Source: Hydractinia symbiolongicarpus
Lineage: Eukaryota; Cnidaria; Hydrozoa; Anthoathecata; Hydractiniidae
Assembly (NCBI RefSeq): GCF_029227915.1
Contig: NC_079878.1
Coordinates: 1,302,001-1,366,000 of the forward strand
DNA length: 64,000 bases
Reading direction: 5' to 3'
Made by a program: the position numbers and the translations under genes. Positions 1-13,300 of the stretch are shown piece by piece; the first letter of the stretch is position 1; every line of letters begins with the position of its first letter. The notes under the pieces are model-generated. The model did no database searches. It worked only from the letters and a program-made list of their open reading frames with translations, and was not told where the DNA came from.

Positions 1-869
1 GCAAATTTTTTAGGTGTAAAATGTGTAGTTACATTTTTTTTATAAAATTTTATGCTCTAGCTGTTCCCTAATTTAAAACAAAATCAAGAAAATCGAATAG
101 GTTTTATAAAGTTTGTTTAATTATCAGGATCTGTAATAAATGAAAGTAACATTACTTATAAAAAAAATTTTTCTTTTGAAATAAATAAAAAAAAGAAATG
201 TTTGATTTAACCACTTCCGAGAAAACAGCATTAGTTAAATAAAAATTGATGTTTTTTACAATTAAATTTATTTAGGAGTGTTATGAAACTGTTTTTTGCT
301 TCTGTTGAAGCTGACAGAAAATGTTGATTGTTTCGCTGCTTAGAATTTTTGTAGTTTAAACTTTATGTTTTGCAGTAAAGACATGCTCTTGATAAACAAA
401 ATCTTTGGATTTTTTTTTTTGCTTGTGAAAAGTCTAATTAGTTGCTCATGAAATTAACTGTTGATTTTTGAGACCTGACAATCAAATGTTGAATCTCTGC
501 GGTCAGTGGCTGTTGACCAGCTGTTATTTAAAGCGCTGTTTTCTGCATAGATAAGAGAAGGCAGGGATCGAATTAAGGGATTATAAATCGCAAACTTGCA
601 ATATCAAAGTGAATAAAATACATAAATTTGCAATCAAGTATTGAAAAACACGTTTTTTTACCCACCAGTTCTTTATAAATAGTGCTTTTAAAAATATATT
701 GTGTTTTCATTTTAAAAACCTTTTTCACAAAAATGTGACTTTTTCTTAGATTTAACCACAACGTTTTTGATAAATTTAGTTTTTAATTTAACGTTACTTT
801 CAATTTAAACAAAAATTTGTCTGAAAGCTGTGTGTCCCAATCTCTAATGGGTGCATGTTCTACCTGCAG

Positions 870-950
870 AAATCAGAAATGATGATGAATAGTAAAGAAC
901 TTGTAGCATGGTTCCAAATGGTGAACTACTATTTGAATGAGATTTGTTGA
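870..950 (+). CDS. possible 3' terminal coding exon of an unidentified upstream gene
   Basis: A polypyrimidine stretch ending in ctgcag (acceptor AG at 868-869) is followed by 26 open codons and a TGA at 948-950. The peptide is ordinary in composition and contains ELVAWFQMVNYYLNEIC at its end, which looks more like protein than the AT-rich noise around it. No other exon of the gene can be seen in 1-869, and I do not recognise the family. It could be a chance open stretch next to a chance acceptor. Confidence 0.28.
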   Translation, partial: KSEMMMNSKELVAWFQMVNYYLNEIC

Positions 951-2757
951 CTTTAAGCCAATCGCTATCTTACTTATAGTTAATTTGCTTCCTCGAAGGG
1001 TCCCCAAAACGTTGTCTATAGGAAAAAAGTTTTAAATGAGAATATTAATGAATAAGGAAAATATGTCATCTAAGCATATTTATTTGACATTTTTCTTGCA
1101 CAAGCATCAACTTAATGGGTTAGAGAAGCACTATTTTGATGAGTTTATCTGGATACTGTGTAGTGCTGGACAGTATATTAAGGTTATTTTATTGTTGCCC
1201 CCTTCTAGGCTAACATTTTATATTTCACATTAGGAAGAAATAATGGTATGTGTGCTATTTAAACTATAACACAGTTTTTTTTGCATCCCCTACAAAATGA
1301 AATCAGAATTTTTTTTTTGCAAAAAGTTCAAACAACATGTACACAAACGGGCATATAGCAGCTTCGAAACCACTATGGCTCAGTCTTTTCATATTACATT
1401 GCTTTTCAGCTACTGTATCATGTCTTTTTAAATGCCACAAACTTATAGCGTTTCTACCAAGTTCAATATTCAACATTCTGTTCTTGATGTCTTTAAATTT
1501 TCCTTAAATTTTTACTAATTACAGGACCTAGGCTCGTTTCCATAAATTTTAGTCCAATTGGTCAAGGTGTTCCGATATTATGACTGTTTAAAGATTTCTT
1601 GATTTTACTGCAGCCAAACTTCTAACGGCTAAAATTGTCATTAACTCACAATATATCAATGCAAAGACAACCTTAAAAGTTGAAAAATATCTTTCTTTTT
1701 AAAAAGTTAAAAAATTTTAGGTTTGTAGCAATAATGGAAACTCTCAATGTTACCAATTTGCTGTAAAAACAATATGATAGATCATACTTCAGATCACAAT
1801 TGCAAGATACACTAAGGAAACATCAATAAAATTGTTAGAATCTGTGTTAGAAAAACCCATTTTCTTCCAGATATTTACATATTTATGTCCTGAAAAGGCT
1901 TATCAAAATAGCCCAACTATTTGATTGTGTTCATTGTGAGAAAAAAGTATTATTAATCATTACCTGTATGTAGATTTCTTCAAGCTTTTTGAAAATTAAT
2001 TAATGATTGTGGTGGTGGAAGAGTTACCTTGTTTTGTGTAACTGCACATGACACATCCATCATAGTTTACATTTGTGTGGTAGAGATTTGTTGTCAATGT
2101 TCATCTTGTGGAATGTTTTTCTCATTATGGTAAAAAAACTGACATTGTACAAAACATGAATAGATTTCCTATGTTGTATTAGAATTCATTTCAATGAAAG
2201 GTTTTAAAGAGAGAATACCTTTACTTTGTCTCAATTCCCCTCTACTGTTTATTTTCAAAGCTTTTAATAAGTTTAATAATCTCTTTTAATATCTAAATTT
2301 GAACATGATAAAAATTAAGACATTTTTATTTTAAAAGATGTTTAGTTGATAGCTGATTAGTATCACAGTTTTTGCTTTGCTTTTAAATAAAATGTATAAT
2401 CTAATACTGTTAAATATTTCCTTATTTTTTGGGGTGAAAAATGGGATTGGCATTGCAACCTTTTTTCAATGTTCAGTTTTATTTTTAAGCATGAGTCATT
2501 AACATGAGTTATTTGTAAACAATTTGAGTTATTGATTTGTGATGATAGTTTATTTTAATGGTCTATTAACGATACTATGTTTTCTTTTGTTCAAAGTCAT
2601 GTTGAATGTTCTTGAGAATCAATTGTACCTAGAGAGTGGCTAAATTTTTTATTTTTTTTGTTATATTGATTTTTAAAAATACATTTTTAGAACATAACTT
2701 TACTTTTTATTTAAAACATTTTAAAGTTTTAAGAGGTTTAAACTTTTCAAGTATAAA
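951..2757. other. no gene seen (intergenic)
   Basis: AT-rich sequence with short homopolymer runs and several AATAAA-like motifs. The open frames here are short and of biased composition. No coding exon or recognisable transposon could be supported. Confidence 0.5.
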
Positions 2758-5700
2758 ATGGATGCTTCATTGATAAGTGATGATGGGAACAGATATACAG
2801 TCAATCCAAAGAAAAAAAGCAAAGTTCGAAAAGGTTTGTATGTAAAATAATCTATAGCATGGGCAAATAAGGTGGAGTATGTAATTTGTAAACACAATGC
2901 TTCTTCATTTCAAGTTATGCAGGATTCTATTAAATTTATTAATATAAATACTACCGCTTTCATCAAATGTCACCTTGTTTCCTGTAAGAAGGACTGTATC
3001 AGAGTCGTTGACAGTTAATAGTTGTCAAATTTTAAATTGACTTGAACATTTTAAGTGTTCTTCGACTTATACATGGCAAGCACAAACGTATTTCATTTTG
3101 TCTCCAAGTTTTGTTATTGTTTTGAGTTTTTTCTCTTGTTTTATTAAATTAATATTGCAGCTTTGAAAAATATCACTTACTGAATAATTTAATGTCAGAA
3201 CTATTATGCAATGTGGAGATAGGGACAGTGCTGATGCAAGAGGGCAATTTGAGGACACTTTACATGGAGCCAATGATATTTTAAGCCTTCACGTTTACGT
3301 TAAAAACAGTTGTTCTCATAAATTAAGGATGGCCCAAACTTTTTAATGTCTTTTTAGAACTTTTTTTAATCCTTATTTTGTTGTTTCTACTCTATATAAT
3401 TAAACTTTATTTTGATCTTTTATAACACTTTTTTGGGTAAAATGGGTTTGTAACAAAGTAGTAGTGGGATACAGAACAGTCAGCTTTTAGTAGTGAATGC
3501 ATGCGAGTTAACAACCCAATCTGTGTGATATTACCTGCCATATTAAATAGCTTCCCATTTCCAAGGAATCGTTAAAAAACCTACTAAGATTACCAATGTA
3601 TCGATGTATAAAACATTGCTTATTAATACATCTACTTCAATGAAATCCTTTATTCTGTCTCCCCATCGTTGTATGTGAAGTTTCTTGATGTTAGATATTT
3701 TTTCATCCTGTTAAAGTTTTTTTAAGAAATTTCTAATCCTGAGGTTTCTTTAACTTGATTTCTTATAAACAATGTGTAAGAAAAAAGAATATTTAGACTT
3801 AACAGCCGGTACTATTATTTTATTTTAATCTAACGTGTACTGATTTTTTAGAGATTTTGCATTGACTTAACTTAATAAATCTAAAAACATTTAGCACTAA
3901 AATCACACCGTGTATTAATGTAATGTGTCAACCCTATTTAAACTGTCTTTAAGTGGTGGACATATGTTGTGTCATGCCTTATTGACACACAAAATGACAA
4001 AACTATTTAGTTTAGAAAAAATGGTTGCACTAAGTTTACATACTTTACATTTTGATATTTTTTGTGAACATCTTTTTGAAGTGTCTAAATGTATCTAAAT
4101 TTTGTAACTAAAAAAAAAAAAAAAAAAAAAATTACGTTAAATCTATTATGGATTGTTAAAGATCAAGAAATGTGACAATCATGGAACTTTGTTAGCATGA
4201 AAAACGAGGGAAATTTAGGACTTTAGCAAAAATTTTATGGTAAATTCGGAATATAATATTTATGCCAAAGCCTTCTAAAATCTAAGATCAGTGGTGTTTT
4301 TGTCCAATTTATAAAGTTGAAGTCATATTTTTAATTCATTTTTAACTAAAATGATGGAAAGCTTTACGAAATGAAATTTGGTACGAAATCTTTAAAAACG
4401 AGAACTAAAATGAATAAGCGAATGAGCACTTTAAATTGCGGTAGGTTCTTATTAGAAACAAACACCTTAAACAACACATGTTAATAATTCATGCATGTAT
4501 CTTTATAGGATTGATCATGAATCCGGTATGGCGGGTAATCTGTTTATCGCTGATGGCGATCACATTGATTTTCTTAACACTGTCTACTTTTACTACTGCA
4601 TGGCGCGAGGACGATGAATCTGTGATCAATGTGTTTTCAACGATAGGTTTATTTCGCATATGCCGTGATATCAAGCATGGTGCAACAGTTGATCATAAAT
4701 GTTTGGGAGAGCTAGCCAACGATGCTCCAAGTACGTGCTAACTTCATTTTGTCCTCTTGTTTGATTTATAGCAGTCAGAATTAAAAATAAGTTATTTCTA
4801 TCATGCCCTGTATGTATATTGTGATAGGATTAACAAGCGCTTTTTGTATAAGTTTTCAGTGTTAAGTATTAAAGGTCTCTCACCATTTTATGAAACATTT
4901 ATTTAAAAAGATAATTTGCTTGTTATACAGTGGCAAATGAGGTTTTACTGTTAAAGAGTTAGATTAAGAATTAAATCTGACTGATAATCCTAGACACTGT
5001 TCAACTCCTACTTCGCTATTGTTTTCGTCATTGCTGATGCCGCGTCGTCGTGTTATTTTCAGCGTCGTTGCTCGTGTTGTTGTTTACTGAAACATTTTTT
5101 AATTATTTTAGCTTGGTTTCAATGCTGCCGTGCGTTCATGTTGATTGCACTCATCCTCGTGTTAATTGGTTTCATTCTCGGCGTCCGTACTATTGTTCAG
5201 ATTCCTCCAGTCAAGAATAAGAACGCCAGACCGCACACTGTTTCATTGGGTTTGCCCGCCCTCTTAATGTTCGTTTCAGGTAGTTATATTATCTTACGCG
5301 CTTTTTTAATAAGAAGCATTTTATATGCAAGATTAGGCTCAAATGTTTTTAAAAAATACACAAAGCAATTGACCAGCCTGAATTAGGTGAGTGAAAAATA
5401 AGCAAAAATAAGAATTATAAAGACATCAATATTTTTTGAGACCTACCTTGTTCTAAGTGTAGAGTTGCATATGTTTCTTTGAAACTCACACAAATATAAG
5501 CGGAAAAATTTTGTGTTGCTCATAAAAGTGTATTGCTAGATTGGGTGCAGTTAGTTGTATCTTGTTAGCATTCTTGGTTATTTTAGCTTATACGGAACTT
5601 TTTCAGTTTTTTGCAAGATATTTTTTCTACTCATAAAAAATGCTTATTGCTTAAGATTTGAACAAAGCAGACAAATAACAGAACGCGTGATGAATTCATT

Positions 5701-6540
5701 TTTTTTTTTGAAAAAAGTAAAAGCTCTGTTCCGTTTATTCCAATAGCATATCTTGTACCCAAAACCCCTTAAAATACCTCTTTGAATCCATTTATTCGAC
5801 TCAATTGTTTTTCCCCCTTCATACTGACAGAAACTATGGAATGTAGCAGACAGATATTGATTTTTTTTTTTCAGCAATTTTTACGTTGATAGGCGTATCA
5901 ATTTTCGCAGTGGCGACGCACATGGAGCAAGGATTGTATTTCCCTGAATTTCAACCACCAACATGGGGCAACAGTTGGTCGCAGGTAATAAATTTATTCT
6001 CGGTCGTGTAAAAAAAATATGAAATCTTTGTAAACTTTAAAATGGAGGCTTTCAAAAAATCTTCAAAATAACCTGAAAGTTAACCCCTAAATATTGATTG
6101 TATTCTAAAATCACTTAATTTTTTTTAAAGGCTTGATTGTTAGTTACTTTTCATTTCATTTTAAAATTTTGTCAGAATATCAAAATATAAAATGTTTTAT
6201 TTTATAAATTTTTAAACGTTGAAGTCTTCTATATTCTTCTAACTTCTCCTAAAAATCTTAAAATTGTCACTACACCTAATACGGGAATTTGAGACGAAAG
6301 TTAACATTCTTACTTATTCTTACGCAGCGTGTATGATTTGGTGATAAAATCGTAGCTTTGTCTTTAAAAACTGTTTTTCTTTCTTAGGTTATGGCGAAAA
6401 GAAACAGCATTCCATCAGAACTACCAGAAGATCACGATATGAAACTGAAGTATAGTTATTCGTTTGCGTACGGCTGGGTTGGATGTATTTTCGGTACTGC
6501 ATCTTTCGTCATAAACTTAATTGCCAGTGGAAAATCTTAA
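2758..6540 (+). CDS. claudin/PMP22-superfamily tetraspan membrane protein (tetraspan 1)
   Basis: Exons: 2758-2833 (tentative), 4509-4730, 5112-5279, 5875-5984, 6388-6540. All junctions keep frame; total 729 bases, 242 residues, TAA at 6538-6540. The four later exons alone give 214 residues from the ATG at 4517. They encode a first membrane span (about VICLSLMAITLIFL), an extracellular loop with the superfamily pattern of a Trp, then GLF and two Cys (GLFRICRDIKHGATVDHKC), then three more hydrophobic spans and a short Lys-containing tail. The 2758 exon would add a basic, presumably cytosolic N-terminus (NPKKKSKVRKG); it is supported only by an ATG, a GTTTGT donor and exact phase fit to the acceptor at 4507-4508. 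Members of this superfamily form junctions, channel subunits or membrane adaptors; which applies here cannot be told. A second tetraspan gene lies at 27275-28897. Confidence 0.82.
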
Positions 6541-7322
6541 AGAAATCCGTGTTTTCATTTTGAGCAAGCGAGGCTGACGTAGCAAAGAGTATTGATTAAA
6601 GGTGTTTGGTCAAATTTTCAGACAACACGTGTGAAAATATTTTTTTAGTTTTTTACCGTGAACTTCGTTTTCGTTTGACTTTTGTTTACTAAAACGATTT
6701 TGGAATTACATGTCTCTCCTTTGTTTTTGTTTGTACATCACTTTAGGCATGATGCTAAGCCCCACCACTATAATTTTACTCTTAGTAAACTATGATAAAC
6801 CAGTTGCTTTAATTTGTAGATGTGTTAATTGTCGTATAATTTCGCCATTTTGTTCACCTACAATTGGCTTGCTTCCAATTGGCAAGCTTCCAATTAAGTG
6901 GTGAACAAGTGGCCTGTATATAGGTAATGATTCAAATTTTTTGATAGAACATGTTAATTTTTAATTTATGCATTATCAAGGTTATTTACATAGTTATGCA
7001 AGATTATCACAATAAATCAGTGCCTACATTTTACATCACATTTTCTCGGATTTTTTTCTGCAAGTTTTCTGAAGATGAATTTAAGGATGTATATTTCATA
7101 CAGGAATTATTTTTTTCATCGTTTTGATTGGTCGATTTTTAAGTTCACCAAACCTTTTTTCTGAATGAAATATTTTTTTTCTTCAGGAGAACGCCTTTAC
7201 CAACAGACAACTTGTAACAACAAATCACTTCCACGTAGCTTAATGTAGATTTTTGCAGGTTAAATTACTAAAACTGTCGTTCTTGATGTAACTTTGTATT
7301 TATATGTAAAGTTTTTACTAAC

Positions 7323-7328
7323 AATAAA
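7323..7328 (+). terminator. likely polyadenylation signal of tetraspan 1
   Basis: AATAAA about 780 bases after the stop codon of the gene ending at 6540, followed by a T-rich stretch. Another AATAAA lies near 7010, so the 3' end is not fixed. Confidence 0.4.
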
Positions 7329-7628
7329 AACAGCTTTAGATTGCAATCATTGTATTATTTCAAATTGTTTCGCATTTTCAATTTTTTGTCATTAATAAAA
7401 TCGTGATAACACCATTTAAATCTTCTTTAGAATTGCAAATGTTGCATAGTGTTTGCGAGGACAAAATAAACAGAAAAATAAATGAATCTGATTACCAATA
7501 CCCTGTAGCCGATCTTGCTCAAAGATTTTGCAGACGTCTTGTGTTGTAGACATCTTGAATTTATAGTTCTAGAGCTAATCTCACGTGCATCTTAGAGATG
7601 TTAACTTTGGAATCTTCAACAAAAAAAG

Positions 7629-7806
7629 GACGAAATCTTTCGATGGTGATGAAAATTTTCTCTAAAGAATAAATTTGTTAGATACAAATTATGCGTTTTA
7701 ACACAACCTTGATCCCAGGGCTCTTTGTCTTTTTTTAGAACGGAAAGATTTCGTCTCACCGTCCCGTTATAAAAAAGAGACAAGGAGCCCTGGGATCGAG
7801 GTTGGT
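7629..7806. repeat. hairpin MITE with ATCCCAGGGCTC-type ends
   Basis: Two interlocking inverted repeats. The outer-right pair is 7704-7737 with 7772-7806, sharing ccttgatcccagggctc against its reverse complement and separated by only about 35 bases. A second pair, gacgaaatctttcg at 7629-7642 and its complement at 7741-7755, overlaps it. No coding capacity. The CCCAGGGCTC end recurs at many other points in this window, so this is one copy of a dispersed miniature DNA transposon family. Confidence 0.65.
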
Positions 7807-9522
7807 TTTAACAAATATATCTCAGAATTTTTTCTCACTGTCTTAAATAGAAAAGTGAGCGACAAAATAGTCAACAACAAATTGCAACAAAAAAATTTTG
7901 GGTACGCAGTTTCACCTCGTTATAAAAGCTCGTAATATTGCTCTTTTTTATACAAAAAAACTTTTTATTAAAGCAAAGAAGACATCCCTAACTATTGTAA
8001 CAGACTGGTCTTTATATACAATTCCAGTTTGCTGCACAAAAAGTGACAGACATGATCCAATATCCACACTATAGGTACAGAAAAAGCAATAGGTTTCGGG
8101 CCATATGAAAACACCTCAAAGATAAAGAAGAACTGAGAATAAAATGCGGTAGAACTCGAGGACAGAGGTTTCAGTTGACATGCCTGCTGCAGCAGACATG
8201 TTTTTTAAAAACAAATATTTTTGTAGGCATTGAAATAGGCTGATTTATATTTTAGAACGAACCAGTGCAAACTGTTATTTATAACATCTGATCGGTATAT
8301 GAGCTTTTTACTTGATACAGCAAAAACAAAAACCGACTTCATTTCAAGTTTCAAAACTAGCCAACAATTTTGGACTGTAGGAAAACAAGTGAATATTTCG
8401 GAGTAATGTGCTTTCCTATTGGCATAACCTCGATCTCGGCTTTTTTTTTCTTTTTGATATTGGGATATGAAGAAAAAAACAAGCACACAGGTACAGGTTG
8501 GTATCGGTATTTTTTTCCGTAGAATTTTAATATATTGTTGCGTAATTCCGGTCACAATATTAGTACCCCTTGAAAAGATATTAAAAAATAATAAGGTGAT
8601 TCCCTTATTTTAAGCTTACAAATATTCTGTTTCTATATGGTTTCCTTTCGGAATATAGGTAAATGAAACCAACCTTATTTGGCTACGAGGTACCAAAGAT
8701 TATCCTTTTTGATGAGTGTAAAAAATTGCAACGATTCTGAAAGAGTGTAATAATGATGTAATATTACGATCAAAATAATGCTGACTGTTAACTGAGTCGA
8801 AGTTGTAGCTTAGTAAAAAAGCCAACTGCTAAATACCGGGTTATTACTGTCCCGCATGGAGTTTAAAAAATAATTGAGTTTATTTTCGGTTGAGCAAAGC
8901 GAATTAGAAAATAATTGTCGTGAAAATGACACCAATTTTTTTATTCGAAAATAATACAGAAAGGGATATTTTTGAGAAATATGCCGATGGTTCAAGCTGC
9001 AACGATGACAATAAGTAAATAGTAGAAAAGAAGAAAAATTGAGAACAAAAATGTCACGATGTCAGATCCGAAAACTTATAATATATACATGCTTTTTGTA
9101 CGACTTTCCTTAAAATGTATAAATAATAAAGTGAGAGAACTTAGATGACATCATTTTTGTTGTGGCTCCCTGCAGTGAATATTATATCGCTTGCAATATT
9201 ATATTTTTCAGATGTCACTGTTTTGAAAGTGATTTAAAAAACATTTAATTGACTTGAATTTTTTCTACGTTTCAACTGAAAAGCCGTTTTCATTATTTAT
9301 AGCCGTACTTGTTTTTTGAGGAGAGAAACACCATATGCTTTCTATCAAGAAAACATTTCATTACATAGTATTTGAAAAAGCTTTCATACTTTCATTGTTA
9401 TTTTTAACGAAAAGTTTTTCTAAAATTCAGTCCGCAATCTGAGGCGGGCTATATTTTTAGTCCTTGAAACCGTTTTTTTTTCTTCTGCTGAGTGACCGCT
9501 GATATTGTTCTGTGTCTTTCAG
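7807..9522. other. no gene seen (intergenic)
   Basis: AT-rich spacer between tetraspan 1 and the choline transporter. The longest open frame (minus strand, 8205-8555) has no splice context or recognisable motif. It presumably holds the choline transporter promoter, but no element could be identified. Confidence 0.5.
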
Positions 9523-9570
9523 TTTTGCATCGCTTGTTACATCGCATCACTTTGACTGGAGAGAAACCAG
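9523..9570 (+). other. possible 5' untranslated exon of the choline transporter gene
   Basis: A run of slightly higher GC is bounded by tgtctttcag on the left and accag/gtaaat on the right. It contains no ATG. It could be an internal or first non-coding exon spliced to the acceptor at 10354-10355, 31 bases before the transporter ATG. Only the splice-site motifs support it. Confidence 0.3.
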
Positions 9571-10386
9571 GTAAATAGATAGTATTTTTGATATTTTTTG
9601 TGATCATGTTTTCTCAAGAAGTCCAGTGAGAAGAAAATATCCAGCTAAATCACTTTTTTTATATTTTCGCTTATGGAGTTTAAGCAAAAATAGCTCGCGA
9701 AAATGATTTTGCATTTCTTTGTCCTTTGTAAAAATAACATTTTATTAAATGATTTTGGAAGTTATATTAGTGACGATATTCGAAGATAAAATAATTATTA
9801 TTTTTATCTTTTATTTTTTACATCATTCTGCTGCGTGATACAAAATTCTCAACTAAGTGTTACAACAAAACTAAACTTTAAAAAAGGTTGTTTGACCACG
9901 CCTAAATTTATTCATTTACATGTTTCACACTTACTAACTCTGCCTCCTTTTGTCCTTTGAATTTAATTTCATTGAGGAGGGGTAGTTCAACACGGATTTA
10001 TAACTATTACGTCATAGTAATATATGTTTATGATGTGCAGATATGTATATATATATATTTTTGTGTCTGATTTTGTCAAACCATTTCGGGTTTGGAAAAA
10101 GAAACAAAGACAAGAAAGTCTTACAGATTTTTCAGACCGTTGAATATAATGAACTAATATTTAATATTTATAATCTAAAAATCAAATACATATGTATACA
10201 AATACTTATATAAATACAAAGAGAATATAACATTTTTAATGGAAATTTTCACATATATTTTATCATTTAAAGGTCATAAAAACTGAACGAACAGATGCAA
10301 ACCAATTAAAATCCGTGTAAAAAAATATCATAAACATTTCCAACTGCTTTCTTAGGTAATCGCAAACTGAAAGTTGCTGTTTCATA

Positions 10387-13300
10387 ATGGCTGTCAATGT
10401 ACTTGGAGTCCTGGGAATTGTCATCTTCTACATAGTAATTTTAGTGATTGGTATATGGGCAGCACGTGCAAGAAATAGAAAAAAACAACCCGACGATTTA
10501 GAAGATGAAACGAAGGAAGTAATATTAGCCGGAAGAAGTATCGGCATGTTTGTCGGAGCGTTTACAATGACTGGTCAGTATTTTTATCTTTTATACAAAT
10601 ATAACTTTTTTCAATCATTTAAACTTTTTTTATCATTAATTTTTTGTTAGTTGAATGGTATAGCAACAGTACAATACGCTAACTTACAAAAAAACCATAT
10701 CATCGGAAAATAATGTCTAAAATTTTTATTATAAGCTGCACGCATGTTTGTCTGTTTGTGAGTCAAAATGGTAGCTACGATTAGCGAATAAACAATTTTT
10801 TTTATAATGGCGCGAAATGTAATAATGGCGCAAAACCCCAGTTCCTACAACATACTTTCGTGAGGGAGGGTGGGAACTTACTCTTACAAGATATTGACGT
10901 GAATGATGGTTTTACTAAGACGCCTTTTTTAGCATAAATACTTTACGGAACAAAGCCAAAGTCGACTATCGCATATTGCAAGTTGTGGTAACTTAAAAAA
11001 CATGAAATAAATTTATTTCTTCGCTCATGCGTGGTAATTTTTTAATATATATTTTTTGTAAGAACCATCTTTATTGGAATAAGTTGCATCGAAAACCCTG
11101 AAAAAAGCTTTGTAAAGACTAACAAAGACACTACCTTTTATCATAAAAATTCATAATTTTTGTTTTCATAGAGATTATTTTGTTGTTTTCCCTAATATTT
11201 TAGCATAAGTTGAGGTTGACACGACATAAGTGACTCCGATTAAAAATCGTAGTAATTTTGTAATTGACGTTCTCTTAGGCTGTGACCTTTTTGAATAATT
11301 TTCAAACCTTTTTTTGATGGGAACAGTAATTTCATTTAGTGCGTTTTACTTTCAAATTTTGGAGTTTATTGTACTCAGATTAATTACATTATGGAGAAAC
11401 CATACTTCTTTTATATCTCCATCATTATACCAGCACCAGGTCATTTTTTTATCAGAATATTTTATTGAAAAAATAAAATATTATATACATATATATGTAA
11501 ATTCTTTCTTTGTAAAAAATTAGTTAAAGTTTGTTTTTTACTTACACAAATTCTGACTCATAGAAAGTCATATTGGACTAGAAAAACACTTCATTATTTT
11601 TTGAAATATAGGTCTCATGCTTGCTCTATCAAAAAAGAATTATTTTGCAAACATGTTTTTTGCACACCAGGGAAGTTGTACGAACAGCTGTTCTTGTCTC
11701 TTGTCCGAGGAAGTTTCTATTTTTTGAAATTCTGATCAAAACTTTAATTCATTAAAACAAGTGATAGGCTTTTTAAAATACATTTACTATATATGAATAT
11801 ATTAAAATCTATTGATTAAGGAAAGGTTGCCGCCAAATTTTTTAAATCTCTTGCTTGATTTTTGTTAAACTCTTTTCAAGTAATCCCTTTTTTAATTTAA
11901 TAGTAGTTGCATTCTGATTTTACCTCTTCTAAATTTCGGTTTTTTCCCAAACATCTTCATGCTTAATTCATCTGCAAAAACATTTTAAACATAAACCAAC
12001 TCTCCAATTTTAATCTCCAAATATTATAGGCGTATAGAAAAGAACTGTTGACCGTTATGAACAAAAAAAATATTAAAGCAAATTTCAGACCATCATAACC
12101 TCTATACCAGCCACACAGTGATTTTTCTTATTCTAATGACCTTGCGCCTCTCTTCTTTCTGCAATATATCTCTAAATTTATAAAGGGACAGCTTTTTGTT
12201 TTTATTTTGATGTTTTTTATACATTCCAGCAACTTGGGTTGGTGGTGGCTATATCAATGGAACATCTGAAGCTGTTAATCGAGATGGGTTGATATGGGCG
12301 CAATCATCATGGGGGTATTCCCTGAGTTTGTTGCTAGGTATGCATGTCACCCTCCTTCTCTGTTAAGGCTGTATTTTAGAAACTAGCAGAATGTAAATTG
12401 CTTTTACACTACTTTTAAATAAAACTACCAACCTCTTTCCCAGGGCATTTTGCCTTGTTGATGAAGTCTTAGTAATAACGGCTCAGAGGCCACAAGAACC
12501 TGGAGGTTGAGGCTGTTTGTAAAACTACAACAAATGTAATCACAGATATCACAAGTCATCACTCCTACTATTTCGCACGTTTTATAATCAGTTTAAATCG
12601 TATTTAGGTGGATTTCTGTTCGCTAAAATCATGCGTAAGCGAGGTTACGTTACGCTACTCGATCCGTTTCAAGAACGTTATGGACTTCGTATTGGGGGTA
12701 TAATGTACATACCTGCTTTTCTTGGAGAACTTTTATGGTCTGCAGCAACCTTAAACAGCTTGGGCGCCACCATAAGCGTGGTGTTAGATCTAGAACTAAA
12801 TGTGTCTGTCATTGTATCAGCTTGCATTGCACTTTTTTACACATTCTTTGGTGGCTTGTGGTCTGTGGCATATACAGATGTCGCTCAGTTGATCTGTATG
12901 TTTATTGGAATGGTAAGTACTCTTTTACAAGAGCGTTAGAAAAATTCTAGTCGTCTAGGGAGTACAGTGTTTCAATGTAACAGGGCAGAGCTCAGAGTCA
13001 TGCAAGCGTTATACAAACGTTTTCTCGGGAGCGAACATAACAAACCATCTATTACGTGTAGAGTTTATAGAGGACACCTCTCTAAAGTCGGACGTCGTAT
13101 TATAAGGTCCAATTTTACATGACCTCTAAATATAGACCTATCACGCCAAATAATGGATCAAATAATTGTTGTGAGAGATTTGTCTGTGTTTTATTTAACA
13201 CAATATGTTAGAAGTTTAAAATATATTAAATTGTCTGCGCTAAGACAAAGTGAAATCCAAAAACTTTTTTGTAACGTCTTGAGACTGTTTTACTTTTTTG

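Noticed and set aside
4110-4131. 22-base A run as a retroposed poly(A) tail
   Set aside because: No retrotransposon sequence precedes it and no flanking target duplication was seen; long A/T runs are common throughout the window.
8205-8555. 116-residue minus-strand open frame
   Set aside because: Composition is noise-like, with no recognisable motif and no adjoining exon.
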